NCBI RefSeq assembly: GCF_001613145.1
Contig: NZ_BDBU01000019.1
Coordinates: 62,001 to 126,000, forward strand
Source of the DNA: Nocardia jejuensis NBRC 103114
Lineage (GTDB): Bacteria > Actinomycetota > Actinomycetes > Mycobacteriales > Mycobacteriaceae
Length of the DNA: 64,000 bases
Direction: 5' to 3'
The translations under genes and the position numbers were made by a program. The notes under the pieces were generated by a model. The model searched no databases and was not told where the DNA came from. It saw only the letters and a program-made list of their open reading frames with translations. Shown here in pieces: positions 41,491 through 50,436 of the stretch. Each line of letters starts with the position of its first letter. Positions within the stretch are counted from its first letter, which is position 1.

Positions 41491-43041
41491 GTGGCCCGAT
41501 TCCGGGTGGTGACCAAACACCAGATCTCCGGCTGGCGATTTCTGTTCCGGCGCATCGAACACGCACTGGTTCGCCGGGACGCCTCGATGATCGATGACCC
41601 TCAGCGCGGTCGCTCCACCGCGCTGTCTATCGGCATCGCGATGGCCTGCGTGGTCATCGCCGGATCAGCGGTTCTGGCGTTCTTCAAGCCCGCCAAGCCC
41701 GTCGGAGACGCGCACATCGTGGCAGAACGCGGTACCGGGGCACTGTATGTGCGCGTAGGCGGAAGACTCTATCCCGCACTGAATCTCACCTCCGCGCGAC
41801 TGATCATCGGCGCACCCGAGAATCCGCAACAAGTATCGAAAGAAGAACTGGCCAAATACCCACGAGGCCCGATCGTCGGCATCGCAGGCGCGCCAGGCAG
41901 CATTTTCGACAGCACTACACGCGACTCGTCGTGGGCAGTGTGCGACAGCACCACCACCGGCGCGGCCGCACCTCTGGATCCCACCACCGGGTTGCCCACG
42001 ACCAGTCGATCCCCGGTGCGCACCGTCGCGATCGGAAGCCGACTGACGCTCGACAGCCGCGCCATCGAGCCGCTGGGCGACAACTACGCACGGCTGCTGC
42101 GCGAAGGGGTCACCACGTGGCTGGTCTATCGCGACCACGACCACGGAATCGTACGGGCTGCAATCAATCTCGCCGACTCCCCGGTCACACTCGCCCTGGG
42201 AATCGACGCCACCGCACCGGTACTCCCGGCCTCGCCAGGCCTGCTCGAAGCCATCCCGGAAGCACCACCTTTGCGTGTACCCGTGGTCCCCGCGGCAGGG
42301 CAGATCATCACACTGTCCTCGGGTCTCACGGTCGCAGTCGGCTCGGTACTCGCGATGTCCACCGTGGACCACGGCGCGTCCTACTACGTGGTGTCTCAAT
42401 CAGGCGTCGTACAGATCAATGCCCCGCTGGCGGCCATGCTGCGCAACGCCGATTCACATGGCGCAGTCTCGGCCATCGCTGTCGGCCCGGACATCATCGC
42501 CGCCAACCTGCGCCCGGGTGGTTGGCCTGGCACCAGCAGCTACCCCGCCGCCACCGTGCATATCGTCGATCCCGAACGCGACGGAGTCACCTGCTACCGC
42601 TGGTCCCGGGACGCATCCGACCTGAATGCGGCGACCGACCTGCTGGTCGGGCGCCAACTGCCGCTCGCGACCGAAGAACTCACGCGCACAGTCCCGCTCG
42701 TCACCGCAAGTGGCTCGCACGGCACCACCGCCGATGCCGCCTATCTGCCCCGCGACAGCGGAACCTTTGTGCGCGTCACAGGAATGAGTGTCTCCTCCCC
42801 CCTGCAGGAGGCACTGTTCTGGATCTCTGACAGCGGCGTGCGCTACGGCATCGATACCCGCGGTACCCCGGACGATCCCACACTGACCGCGCTCTCGCTG
42901 CGCACCCCCATCCCTGCGCCCTGGAATATCGTGTCTCTCTTCGCCGTCGGCCCGACCCTGTCACAGCGCGACGCACGCGTTCAGCACGACGGCATCGCCA
43001 CCGACCGTGCCTCGGCACCACTGCCCGCAGGACAACCGTGA
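41491..43041 (+). CDS. eccB: EccB, ESX core membrane protein
   Basis: EccB is a single-pass core component whose large periplasmic domain links the ESX complex to the cell envelope and MycP. The 516-residue protein shows the family start ARFRVVTKHQISGWRFLFRRIEHAL, one membrane helix at about residues 46-63, and a long repeat-like extracytoplasmic region with pairs of cysteines. GTG 41491 with AAGGAG upstream is the start. The stop overlaps the eccC start by 4 bases. Length is close to that of mycobacterial EccB. Confidence 0.95.
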   Translation: MARFRVVTKHQISGWRFLFRRIEHALVRRDASMIDDPQRGRSTALSIGIAMACVVIAGSAVLAFFKPAKPVGDAHIVAERGTGALYVRVGGRLYPALNLTSARLIIGAPENPQQVSKEELAKYPRGPIVGIAGAPGSIFDSTTRDSSWAVCDSTTTGAAAPLDPTTGLPTTSRSPVRTVAIGSRLTLDSRAIEPLGDNYARLLREGVTTWLVYRDHDHGIVRAAINLADSPVTLALGIDATAPVLPASPGLLEAIPEAPPLRVPVVPAAGQIITLSSGLTVAVGSVLAMSTVDHGASYYVVSQSGVVQINAPLAAMLRNADSHGAVSAIAVGPDIIAANLRPGGWPGTSSYPAATVHIVDPERDGVTCYRWSRDASDLNAATDLLVGRQLPLATEELTRTVPLVTASGSHGTTADAAYLPRDSGTFVRVTGMSVSSPLQEALFWISDSGVRYGIDTRGTPDDPTLTALSLRTPIPAPWNIVSLFAVGPTLSQRDARVQHDGIATDRASAPLPAGQP

Positions 43042-46000
43042 GCACCACCCGCCGATTCGTCCGCCCAGCCCGCATGGTGCGCGGGCCCAAAGCACCCGCC
43101 GTGGCGGAACTGCGGTTGCAGCCACCCACCGAACTGCCCAAACCCGTTCCCGCCTCCCGAGTCAAGATGATCATGCCCGTGGTCATGATGGCCGGCATGG
43201 CCGGAATGATGGTCATGATGTTCCGCGGTGGCGGAGCCATGTCACCGACCTCCTTGTTCTTCCCCCTCATGATGGTGGTCTCGATGGTCGGAACCCTCGG
43301 GGGCGGCCTCAGCGGCAACGGGGCCGGCGGCGCGGCAGCCCTCAACGAGGAACGCAAGGATTACCTGCGCAGCATCGCCGAACACCGCAAGTCGGTGCGC
43401 GCCTCCGAGACCGAACTGCAGACCTATCTGGCGCACACCCACCCGGGACCTGACAACCTTGCCCGCCTGGTCGCCAGCCAGCGCATGTGGGAGATCCAGG
43501 TCAGCAACTCCCAATTCCTGCGCATACGAGTGGGACGCGGAAGAATCGCCAACCAGGTGCGAGTCATCGTGCCCGAAGCCGCGCCGCTGGCTGACCTGGA
43601 CCCGGTCGGAGTCGTCGAAGTGACACGCTTCGCCAAGGCGTACTCCACCGTCGGCGGTATGCCGATCGCAATCAATCTGCTCTCAGCACCCGAACTCGGC
43701 CTCGACGGCGATCCCACCGCCGTCGCTGCCCTGGTGCGCGCCATGCTCGCCGAAACCGTTGTGCTGCACGGACCGGACCAAGTGGCAGTCGCGGCAGTGC
43801 TCCCGGATCCGGACGCCCCGGAATGGGCATGGCTCAAATGGCTACCCCACACCCAACACACCAGCGACAAGGACGCTATCGGCTCGAGCCGCATGCTGTA
43901 CCGCACGGTCGGCGAGCTCCGCGCCAAGGTCCTGGCAGGGCTCAACCGAGGACCGTTCTCCGCCAACAGCCAACCCTCTCTCGAACGCAAGCATTTCGTG
44001 TTGATCGTCGGAGTCGGAGGCACAGCGAACGAACGCGACATCTCCGGAATCGACGGGTGCACCTGGCTGCGGCTGGGCACCGCCGAACAACCCCTGCCAC
44101 GCGCGCTGCGTTTCAGCGTGGACGAGGACCGCTCCCTATACGAGGTGTCCGTACGCGGCAAGCGACGTGTCGGGCGAGCCGACGCAATGTCTGTCGCAGC
44201 GAGCGCCGCCCTGGCTCGCAGCCTCGCCCCCTATCGCCTCTCCACCGTTGTCGAGGCAGTCGCCGCCGAACAAGCCGGCGGCACCTCGTGGGAGGAGATG
44301 GTCGGAATCACCGATCCAGGTGATATCCACATCGACCGGCAATGGCGCACCCTGCGTGACATCGACCGATCCCGCCTGAACATCCCCTTCGGTTACGACC
44401 CGCTCGGAGCCCTGGTGCACTTGGATATCAAGGAATCAGCCGAGGAGGGCATGGGCCCACACGGAATGTGCATCGGAGCCACTGGCTCGGGAAAGTCGGA
44501 ATTCCTTCGAACGCTCGTTCTCTCAGCCGTAGCCACCCACTCACCGGACCTGCTGAATCTCCTGCTGGTCGACTTCAAAGGCGGCGCGACCTTCCTGGGC
44601 TTCGACCGGCTCTCCCACGTGACCGCTGTCGTCACCAACATGGAAGAAGAAGCCGATCTCGTCACTCGCATGGAAGACGTGATCAACGGCGAAATGGCAC
44701 GAAGACAACGCATTCTGCGCGACGCGGGCAACTTCGCCAGCGTCGCGGACTACGAGCGTGCCCGCGAACAAGGCGCACAACTCGCGCCCATGCCCACCCT
44801 GCTGATCATCCTCGACGAGTTCGCCGAACTGCTCGAACAACACCCCAGCTTCTCCAAACTGTTCGTCGCCATCGGCCGACTCGGCCGTTCCCTGCGCATC
44901 CACCTGCTACTCGCGTCACAAAAAGTGCCATCCAGTCGAATAGGTGAACTCGAAGCACACCTGTCCTATCGAATCGCGCTGCGCACCAACCAAACCAGCG
45001 ACTCACGCGATGCGATCGGCACCGCCGATGCCTACCACCTGCCCAAGAAGCCCGGCGCGGGATACCTGCGTGTCGGGGCAGGAGATCTACAACGCTTCCA
45101 AGCCGCCTACGTCGGCTTGCCCTACATAGCTCCTGCACACACCGCCGCCAGCAGCCGCCGCGTACGCCGCGCAAACGGCGGATACCAACCACCCCAACGG
45201 TTCACCGCCGCCGCCATCGCCCACACCGCGGTCACCGAGCCCACGCCCGAACCTGAGCCCGAACTCCACGATGTCGAACCGGTGACCATCATGGAGACCG
45301 TGCTGCAACAACTCGCCGGCCGGGGACGACCTGCACATCGCATGTGGTTGCCGCCGTTGAACATCGCACCCACCCTGGACCGCCTCACCCAGAACGCGAC
45401 CCGAGGCACCCTGCAACTGCCCTGGGCAATCGTCGATCAACCACGTCTGCAACGGCAGGACGTCTGGACGGTCGATCTGTCCGGCGCCGGCGGTCACGTC
45501 GCTATCGTCGGCGGCCCACAATCGGGCAAATCGACTGCCGCGCAAACCCTCATTCTCTCCGGAGCCCTCACCCACACCCCCGAACAAATTCAGTTCTACT
45601 GCCTCGACTTCTCCGGCGGCCTGGCCGCGCTGCGCACCCTGCCACATATCGGCTCGATCGCCACGATCCGCGACGTCGACCGCGTGCGGCGCACCTTCGC
45701 ACTGCTGACCAACCTCATCGCGCACCGACAGCGACTGTTCTCCGACCTCGGCATCGACTCCATGCGCGAATTTCGCCGCCGTCGCTCCCTCTCACGAGAA
45801 TCCGAGCAACTCACCGCCCACGGCGATCAACACGGCGACGTCTTTCTGGTCATCGACGGATGGGACATCGGATTCTCGAGCAACGGACCGTTCTACGACG
45901 AGTACCAGCCTGTCGTGGAATCTCTTGCGCTGCAGGGCCTCAACTACGGAATACACCTGGTCCTGACCAGCTCCCGCTGGGCGGCGATCCGATCCTCCAT

Positions 46001-47033
46001 CAAAGATATGCTCCAGACCCGCCTCGAGATGCGCCTCGGCGACCTCACCGACACCGCATTCACCACCCACCGCCACGTGGTCGCCGCCATCCCCGCCAAC
46101 CGGCCTGGACGCTGCATCACGACCGACGGCCTGCACATGCACACCGCGCTACCACGCACCGACGGCAACCCTGACGTGGAATCGGCAGGGGTCGGTCTCG
46201 CCGCCGCGCTCGACGCGCTCATCGGTCAGTACCCGGGTCGTACTGCGCCAGGAGTGAAACTGCTACCCGCCCGTATCGGCTTCGATGAGATCACCACCGG
46301 GCTCACCGCTCCTACAACCACCGCTCAACGCTTGCTCGTGCCCTTCGGGCTCCGCGAATCCGACCTCACCCCCGCCGCCATCGACTTCGGAGTCTCCACC
46401 CACTTCATGATTTTGGGCTCCACAGGCTGCGGCAAATCCACGGTACTGCGCACGCTGTTGGAATCGATCCACCGCCGATTCACCCCGGAACAAGCACGCG
46501 TACTGCTGATCGACTACCGCCGCCAGCACATGGACGCTCTCCCTGAGGAACACCTGCTCGGATACCTCACCAGCGAGCGCGATCTGATCAACGGGCTCGC
46601 CGGCTTCGCCGCGCAGATGCGCGAACGCCGCGCACCCGACGACGTGACCTCGCAACAACTCAAGGAGCGCTCCTGGTGGAACGGCCCGGAAGTCTTCGTG
46701 GTGATCGACGACTACCACATGGTCGCCCAACGCGGGCAATTGAATCCCCTCGACCCACTCAAGGACCTCATCGTCGACGGTCGGGACACCGGCCTGCACC
46801 TGATCGCGGCCCGCAACATCGCCCAAGCCGATTCCGCGATGTACGACAACATTCTCGGGCAGATGAAGAACCTGAACTCTTCAGGGCTCATCATGGACGG
46901 CTCGAGATTGGACGGAATGCTCATCGGTGATGTGAAAGCCACCAAGCAACCGACGGGCCGAGGCATATTCGTCGAACCCCTGCTAGCTCGCCGCGACCTC
47001 GTTCAAGCGGCTCACACAGCCCCGTCCGAGTGA
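43038..47033 (+). CDS. eccC: EccC, three-domain FtsK/SpoIIIE ATPase of the ESX system
   Basis: EccC is the motor that recognises YxxxD/E substrates and drives export. The 1331-residue protein is encoded as one gene (ESX-1 of mycobacteria has it split in two). After a Met-rich double membrane segment (about 40-95) come three ATPase domains with Walker A motifs GATGSGKS (about 480), GGPQSGKS (about 825) and GSTGCGKS (about 1126), and Walker B segments such as LLIILDEFAEL and VFVVIDDYH. All three P-loops keep the catalytic Lys. GTG 43038 overlaps the eccB stop. The PE gene follows after about 95 bp with its own palindrome. Confidence 0.96.
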   Translation: MSTTRRFVRPARMVRGPKAPAVAELRLQPPTELPKPVPASRVKMIMPVVMMAGMAGMMVMMFRGGGAMSPTSLFFPLMMVVSMVGTLGGGLSGNGAGGAAALNEERKDYLRSIAEHRKSVRASETELQTYLAHTHPGPDNLARLVASQRMWEIQVSNSQFLRIRVGRGRIANQVRVIVPEAAPLADLDPVGVVEVTRFAKAYSTVGGMPIAINLLSAPELGLDGDPTAVAALVRAMLAETVVLHGPDQVAVAAVLPDPDAPEWAWLKWLPHTQHTSDKDAIGSSRMLYRTVGELRAKVLAGLNRGPFSANSQPSLERKHFVLIVGVGGTANERDISGIDGCTWLRLGTAEQPLPRALRFSVDEDRSLYEVSVRGKRRVGRADAMSVAASAALARSLAPYRLSTVVEAVAAEQAGGTSWEEMVGITDPGDIHIDRQWRTLRDIDRSRLNIPFGYDPLGALVHLDIKESAEEGMGPHGMCIGATGSGKSEFLRTLVLSAVATHSPDLLNLLLVDFKGGATFLGFDRLSHVTAVVTNMEEEADLVTRMEDVINGEMARRQRILRDAGNFASVADYERAREQGAQLAPMPTLLIILDEFAELLEQHPSFSKLFVAIGRLGRSLRIHLLLASQKVPSSRIGELEAHLSYRIALRTNQTSDSRDAIGTADAYHLPKKPGAGYLRVGAGDLQRFQAAYVGLPYIAPAHTAASSRRVRRANGGYQPPQRFTAAAIAHTAVTEPTPEPEPELHDVEPVTIMETVLQQLAGRGRPAHRMWLPPLNIAPTLDRLTQNATRGTLQLPWAIVDQPRLQRQDVWTVDLSGAGGHVAIVGGPQSGKSTAAQTLILSGALTHTPEQIQFYCLDFSGGLAALRTLPHIGSIATIRDVDRVRRTFALLTNLIAHRQRLFSDLGIDSMREFRRRRSLSRESEQLTAHGDQHGDVFLVIDGWDIGFSSNGPFYDEYQPVVESLALQGLNYGIHLVLTSSRWAAIRSSIKDMLQTRLEMRLGDLTDTAFTTHRHVVAAIPANRPGRCITTDGLHMHTALPRTDGNPDVESAGVGLAAALDALIGQYPGRTAPGVKLLPARIGFDEITTGLTAPTTTAQRLLVPFGLRESDLTPAAIDFGVSTHFMILGSTGCGKSTVLRTLLESIHRRFTPEQARVLLIDYRRQHMDALPEEHLLGYLTSERDLINGLAGFAAQMRERRAPDDVTSQQLKERSWWNGPEVFVVIDDYHMVAQRGQLNPLDPLKDLIVDGRDTGLHLIAARNIAQADSAMYDNILGQMKNLNSSGLIMDGSRLDGMLIGDVKATKQPTGRGIFVEPLLARRDLVQAAHTAPSE

Positions 47034-47058
47034 ACGGTCGCACCCTAATTCACGACTG

Positions 47059-47074
47059 TTCCCACAAGTGGGAA
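47059..47074. promoter_or_regulatory. Perfect TTCCCA-N4-TGGGAA palindrome upstream of PE
   Basis: Perfect arms, 53 bp before the PE start. It lies inside the ESX cluster, so the PE-PPE-esx genes may have a separate regulated promoter. Confidence 0.7.
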
Positions 47075-47127
47075 TGCAATAGCGTTTCTGATGTCACGCT
47101 GCATTCGAGTAGTTGTCAGGAGACGAC

Positions 47128-47436
47128 ATGTCCCTCTACATGATTACCGACGATCTCCCCGTCATCGGCGCGCAGCTCCAGGCGCTTCACGCAAACCTCT
47201 CCCAAGTCCTCGGCACATCACTGGCCCCCGCAATGCCGATCCCCGCCGGAGGTGATTGCGTGAGCAAGATGGTCGCGGAGTACTTCTGCGACCATACCGT
47301 CGATTACTTCGGAGAGACCGTGCCAGGAATCACCCACCTGCTGGCAGGCGCAGAAATGCTGTACCCGATCAGCGCCGACACCGGCCTCTGCGATGCATCC
47401 AACGGCGCAGACATCACCGTGGCGAGAATCGCCTGA
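47128..47436 (+). CDS. PE-family-like ESX substrate
   Basis: A 102-residue helical protein next to a PPE gene. It fits the PE pattern in size and position: a first helix (GAQLQALHANLSQVLGTSL), a PAMPIP turn with PE-like Pro/Ala residues, a second helix, and a short tail. The usual YxxxD/E export motif is not evident at the end of the helical pair, so export may rely on the PPE partner, as in other PE-PPE heterodimers. ATG 47128 has AGGAG six bases upstream. PPE follows after 39 bp. Confidence 0.65.
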   Translation: MSLYMITDDLPVIGAQLQALHANLSQVLGTSLAPAMPIPAGGDCVSKMVAEYFCDHTVDYFGETVPGITHLLAGAEMLYPISADTGLCDASNGADITVARIA

Positions 47437-47475
47437 AACTGGTGACTCGCAACACCTGGCCGAAGTGAGAACACA

Positions 47476-48819
47476 ATGTTTTCCTTGCCGCTGGACTTTC
47501 TGGCACTACCGCCAGAAGAAAACTCTCGACGCCTCCTGGGCCCCGGTCCCGACCCTATGCGGGCATCAGCAACCGCATATTCGGCAATGGCGACAGGGCT
47601 TAACGCTGCCGCCCTCGGGTCCGACGGCAGTATGCAACAGATGGCGCTCAGTTGGCGCGGTCCCTCTGCCGACCAGGCAGAGCAAGCATTCCGCAACCAC
47701 GCCAACTGGTTACGCACGCAGGTCGCCACCGCAGCCGCCACAGCTGCGGTCGCATCGAAGATCGCCGATGCCTACACTGCAGCCCTGATCGCTATGCCGC
47801 GCTATTGGGAGGTGATCGCGGTCAAGGCCGACCTCGCCGCAGCCATCACCACCAACGCGATGGGGCAGAACACCGTGCCGATCGCCACCCTCGAAATGAT
47901 CTACCTGACTCAACGGGCGATCGCCACGGCCACCATGCTCACCTATGCCGCCGCGACCGCCACTCTGCTGGCGCAGTTGCCCCCACCTGCTCAAGCACCG
48001 CCGATCACCACCGGGCAATTCGGTCAAGCTCCCACCACCGACACGCTCGCCGACACGGGCATAGGAGCACTGGGGACAACCAGCGGACAAGACCGCCTCG
48101 TGACCTCCCCGCTCACCGGCCCAGCAGGCACCGCGGCTGGCAGTTCCATCCCCGGCGAAGCTTCCGCCGCATCCAATCCCGGCCAGGTAGTCGACCCCGG
48201 ACCGTCACAGGTCGGCGCAGATCTGCCTGGTCAAGAGTCTGCGACCTCGCTTCAGCCACCGGATCCGGAGTACTCGACCCGTGCCGACAACCCTGCCGAT
48301 CACCCTCTCGATCCCGCCGGCGATGGTCATCAGGCATCAGGCCCCGGGCTCCTGGGAACCTCGCCGACTTCCCCGACTCTGGCCGGACTCACCGGCGGTA
48401 TGGGAAGCGTGGTGACCCTGGGCATGAGCACCGGCGGACTCGGCGCAGTATCCAGCAACGCCAGCGGCGTGCGCATGCCCGCGAGTTGGAACACCTCCAC
48501 GACCAAAACATTCGGCGCGGGAACCGGACCTACCGCCACACAACCGATCCCGCAACGCCCTGCACCGCGCGGGGTCAGCGCGCCTCGCGCCCTCGAGCGC
48601 CGTCACCCACACGACGAGCGCAGAGCCGCCAAGGCGTTCGCCCCCGGCCAGGCACACGACGTCCCCCTCCCCGAAGTGCCACCCGCATACGGCGTCTTCG
48701 AATACCTGGGCGGCGAAAAACATGCAGAGTCACTGTCGGAAAAGATTTTGGTCGCAGATATTCCCGAAATTGGTGATGGTGATGAATTTGTGCACGAGCA
48801 TCACGCGTCCACACGGTAA
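47476..48819 (+). CDS. PPE-family ESX substrate
   Basis: The 447-residue protein has the PPE hallmark near its start (LPPEENSRRL, residues 11-20), the conserved WxG turn (SWRGPSADQA, W60), the AYTAALIAMPRYWEV helix and GQNTVPIATLEMIYL. These make the first 180 residues a PPE domain that pairs with the PE protein upstream and is bound by EspG. The remaining part is Gly/Pro/Ser/Thr-rich, without a known enzymatic domain. It is followed by esxB after about 50 bp. PPE membership is secure. Confidence 0.9.
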   Translation: MFSLPLDFLALPPEENSRRLLGPGPDPMRASATAYSAMATGLNAAALGSDGSMQQMALSWRGPSADQAEQAFRNHANWLRTQVATAAATAAVASKIADAYTAALIAMPRYWEVIAVKADLAAAITTNAMGQNTVPIATLEMIYLTQRAIATATMLTYAAATATLLAQLPPPAQAPPITTGQFGQAPTTDTLADTGIGALGTTSGQDRLVTSPLTGPAGTAAGSSIPGEASAASNPGQVVDPGPSQVGADLPGQESATSLQPPDPEYSTRADNPADHPLDPAGDGHQASGPGLLGTSPTSPTLAGLTGGMGSVVTLGMSTGGLGAVSSNASGVRMPASWNTSTTKTFGAGTGPTATQPIPQRPAPRGVSAPRALERRHPHDERRAAKAFAPGQAHDVPLPEVPPAYGVFEYLGGEKHAESLSEKILVADIPEIGDGDEFVHEHHASTR

Positions 48820-48869
48820 CTGTGATCTGACACATCCGCGTAATCGTAGAAACATCGAAAGGGAAAATA

Positions 48870-49235
48870 ATGACCAATCCCGGCAAGTATCAAGGCAACA
48901 CCGCAGACATTCAGGCGGCTGCGACCAATGCGTATCACGGTCACCAGGAACTGGAGAATCATCTCGGAGCATTGTTCAATGTTTCCGACGAACTCGCCGT
49001 GGTCCTGAAAAGCGAAGGGGCAGGCAACGCGGCCAACATGGCCCTGGCTGATGCACTGCAAAAGGGTAAAGCGCTCGACGCCACCTTGGTTCGAATAGTC
49101 GAACAGACGAAAATTCAAGGCTATACGGTTGACGAGGCCGACCTGGAGGCTCGTGGTCGCATTTCCGAAGCGGCCCTTGGCGGTTCCGGTGGCGTGGAAG
49201 CCCCTGCTGCAGCTTCCAAAATCAGCCCTTTGTGA
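48870..49235 (+). CDS. esxB: EsxB (CFP-10)-like secreted protein, WXG motif changed
   Basis: A 121-residue protein (CFP-10 is 100) whose helix-turn-helix pattern matches EsxB: GN-----IQAAATNAYHGHQELENHLGALF, the turn region LKSEGAGNAANMAL, the second helix LDATLVRIVEQTKIQGY. The turn reads Ser-Glu-Gly (residues 48-50) where WXG proteins have Trp-X-Gly. The C-terminal export motif YxxxE is present as YTVDE at 85-89, and an extra tail of about 25 residues (Gly/Ala-rich) follows. It pairs with the ESAT-6-like protein encoded next. Its assignment is clear despite the missing Trp. Confidence 0.85.
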   Translation: MTNPGKYQGNTADIQAAATNAYHGHQELENHLGALFNVSDELAVVLKSEGAGNAANMALADALQKGKALDATLVRIVEQTKIQGYTVDEADLEARGRISEAALGGSGGVEAPAAASKISPL

Positions 49236-49280
49236 ACCTGCTCAACCATTAACGACCGATTCTCGAAAGGCTGACACGCA

Positions 49281-49568
49281 ATGCTTTACGATTTTGTCGC
49301 GATCAACACTCACACCACGCGCCTCGGCGCAATTCTCGATGCCATGGAGCAAAACCGCATCCATCTTATACGTATCAAACAGAACCTTCTCGACTGTGGG
49401 TTCACCGGTGCAGGAGCAACGGGATATGACTCAGTGACGACCGAGTTGAATGCCAAGCTGGACGACTACGGAGCAAGTCTGGCCAAGCTGCGTACAGCAA
49501 TCGGCACCGCAGCCAGTCGAATGCAGCTCGTGGACGAGAACAACGGTAAAGGCTTCTATGGCATCTAG
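49281..49568 (+). CDS. esxA: EsxA (ESAT-6)-like secreted protein, WXG motif changed
   Basis: A 95-residue protein aligned with ESAT-6 across its length: an N-terminal helix, the turn FTGAGATGYDSV in place of WGGSGSEAYQGV, then LNAKLDDYGASLAKLRTAI and an ending NNGKGFYGI that mirrors NVTGMFA. The Trp of WXG is Phe (F41-T42-G43). Together with the esxB protein it would form the 1:1 heterodimer secreted by the ESX machine. AAAGG lies nine bases before the start. The stop overlaps espG by 11 bases. Confidence 0.88.
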   Translation: MLYDFVAINTHTTRLGAILDAMEQNRIHLIRIKQNLLDCGFTGAGATGYDSVTTELNAKLDDYGASLAKLRTAIGTAASRMQLVDENNGKGFYGI

Positions 49569-50400
49569 CCGGTCGAACGATGACCCTGTCGCTGTCGACT
49601 TGAACGTCGATGCCGCTCTTCTGCTGCAAACTATGGTCGAGATCGACACGTATCCGGCGGTGCTGGCGTTGTTGCCGACTATCGAGCGCATCGATGATCG
49701 CGACAAGGTCAACGCTGTCGTCGCCAGACAACTCACCGACGTAGGCATTATCGACGACAACGGCGTCCATCCAGTGATCGCGCACTGGCTGCGCTGTCTG
49801 GCACGGCCCGATGTGGAAATGGCCGCTCGCATCATCGACCGCAGCGACCCGAGTGGCGTACCCGGGATGCTGCGGATGTCGTTGGTGCGCAGCGGCGAAA
49901 CCCATGTGCTCGCCGTACGACACGACGACCACCTCATCATCCAAACGGTACCGACCGACGGAGAAAAAACCGACGCCGTAGCAACCGCACTGCTCGCAGC
50001 CCTGGGTAGCGCACCGGCCCTGCAATTCACCCCACTGACCGCCGCCGATGAGGAGTTCGCGGCCGTTCCCGCTGACGCGCACTCCCGCCGACCGGCCCTG
50101 GTGCAGTTGGGTGCGGACCCACGCACAGCCGTTGTGCTCACCAGGGCACTGGACGAGGTGGTCCGGCGCGCGGAAGTACTCATGATCGAACATCGCGACG
50201 GCGTCATTCCCAAACCCGACTTGGGCATGAGCGTGCTGGACACCCCCTCCGGGCGAATCACGGTCGTGCCGAGCCGGGATTTGAACCAACACGTGCACTC
50301 CACCTATCAACCAGGTGACTCCGCGAGTCTGCACGCGGGCATACGAGCGCTGGCCGACCTGCTACCCGGCGGCAGTTGGTTCCGAACCAGCCGAACATGA
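49558..50400 (+). CDS. espG: EspG, PE/PPE-specific chaperone
   Basis: EspG binds the tip of the PPE domain and delivers PE-PPE pairs to the secretion machine. The 280-residue protein begins MASSRSNDD; its strand pattern (ALLLQTMVEIDTYPAVLALL, HVLAVRHDDHLIIQTVP, TPSGRITVVPSRDL) is characteristic of the family, and the position after esxA is typical. ATG 49558 is used: further upstream extension would run through esxA. It is soluble, with no membrane segment. It is followed by espI after 36 bp. Confidence 0.85.
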   Translation: MASSRSNDDPVAVDLNVDAALLLQTMVEIDTYPAVLALLPTIERIDDRDKVNAVVARQLTDVGIIDDNGVHPVIAHWLRCLARPDVEMAARIIDRSDPSGVPGMLRMSLVRSGETHVLAVRHDDHLIIQTVPTDGEKTDAVATALLAALGSAPALQFTPLTAADEEFAAVPADAHSRRPALVQLGADPRTAVVLTRALDEVVRRAEVLMIEHRDGVIPKPDLGMSVLDTPSGRITVVPSRDLNQHVHSTYQPGDSASLHAGIRALADLLPGGSWFRTSRT

Positions 50401-50436
50401 ACACCCCTCGGGGATTGTCGAGAGGATGAGGGGAAA

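Noticed and set aside
49402..50334. Two minus-strand frames of about 300 codons opposite espG
   Set aside because: Antisense shadows of a well-supported EspG gene, with low-complexity composition.
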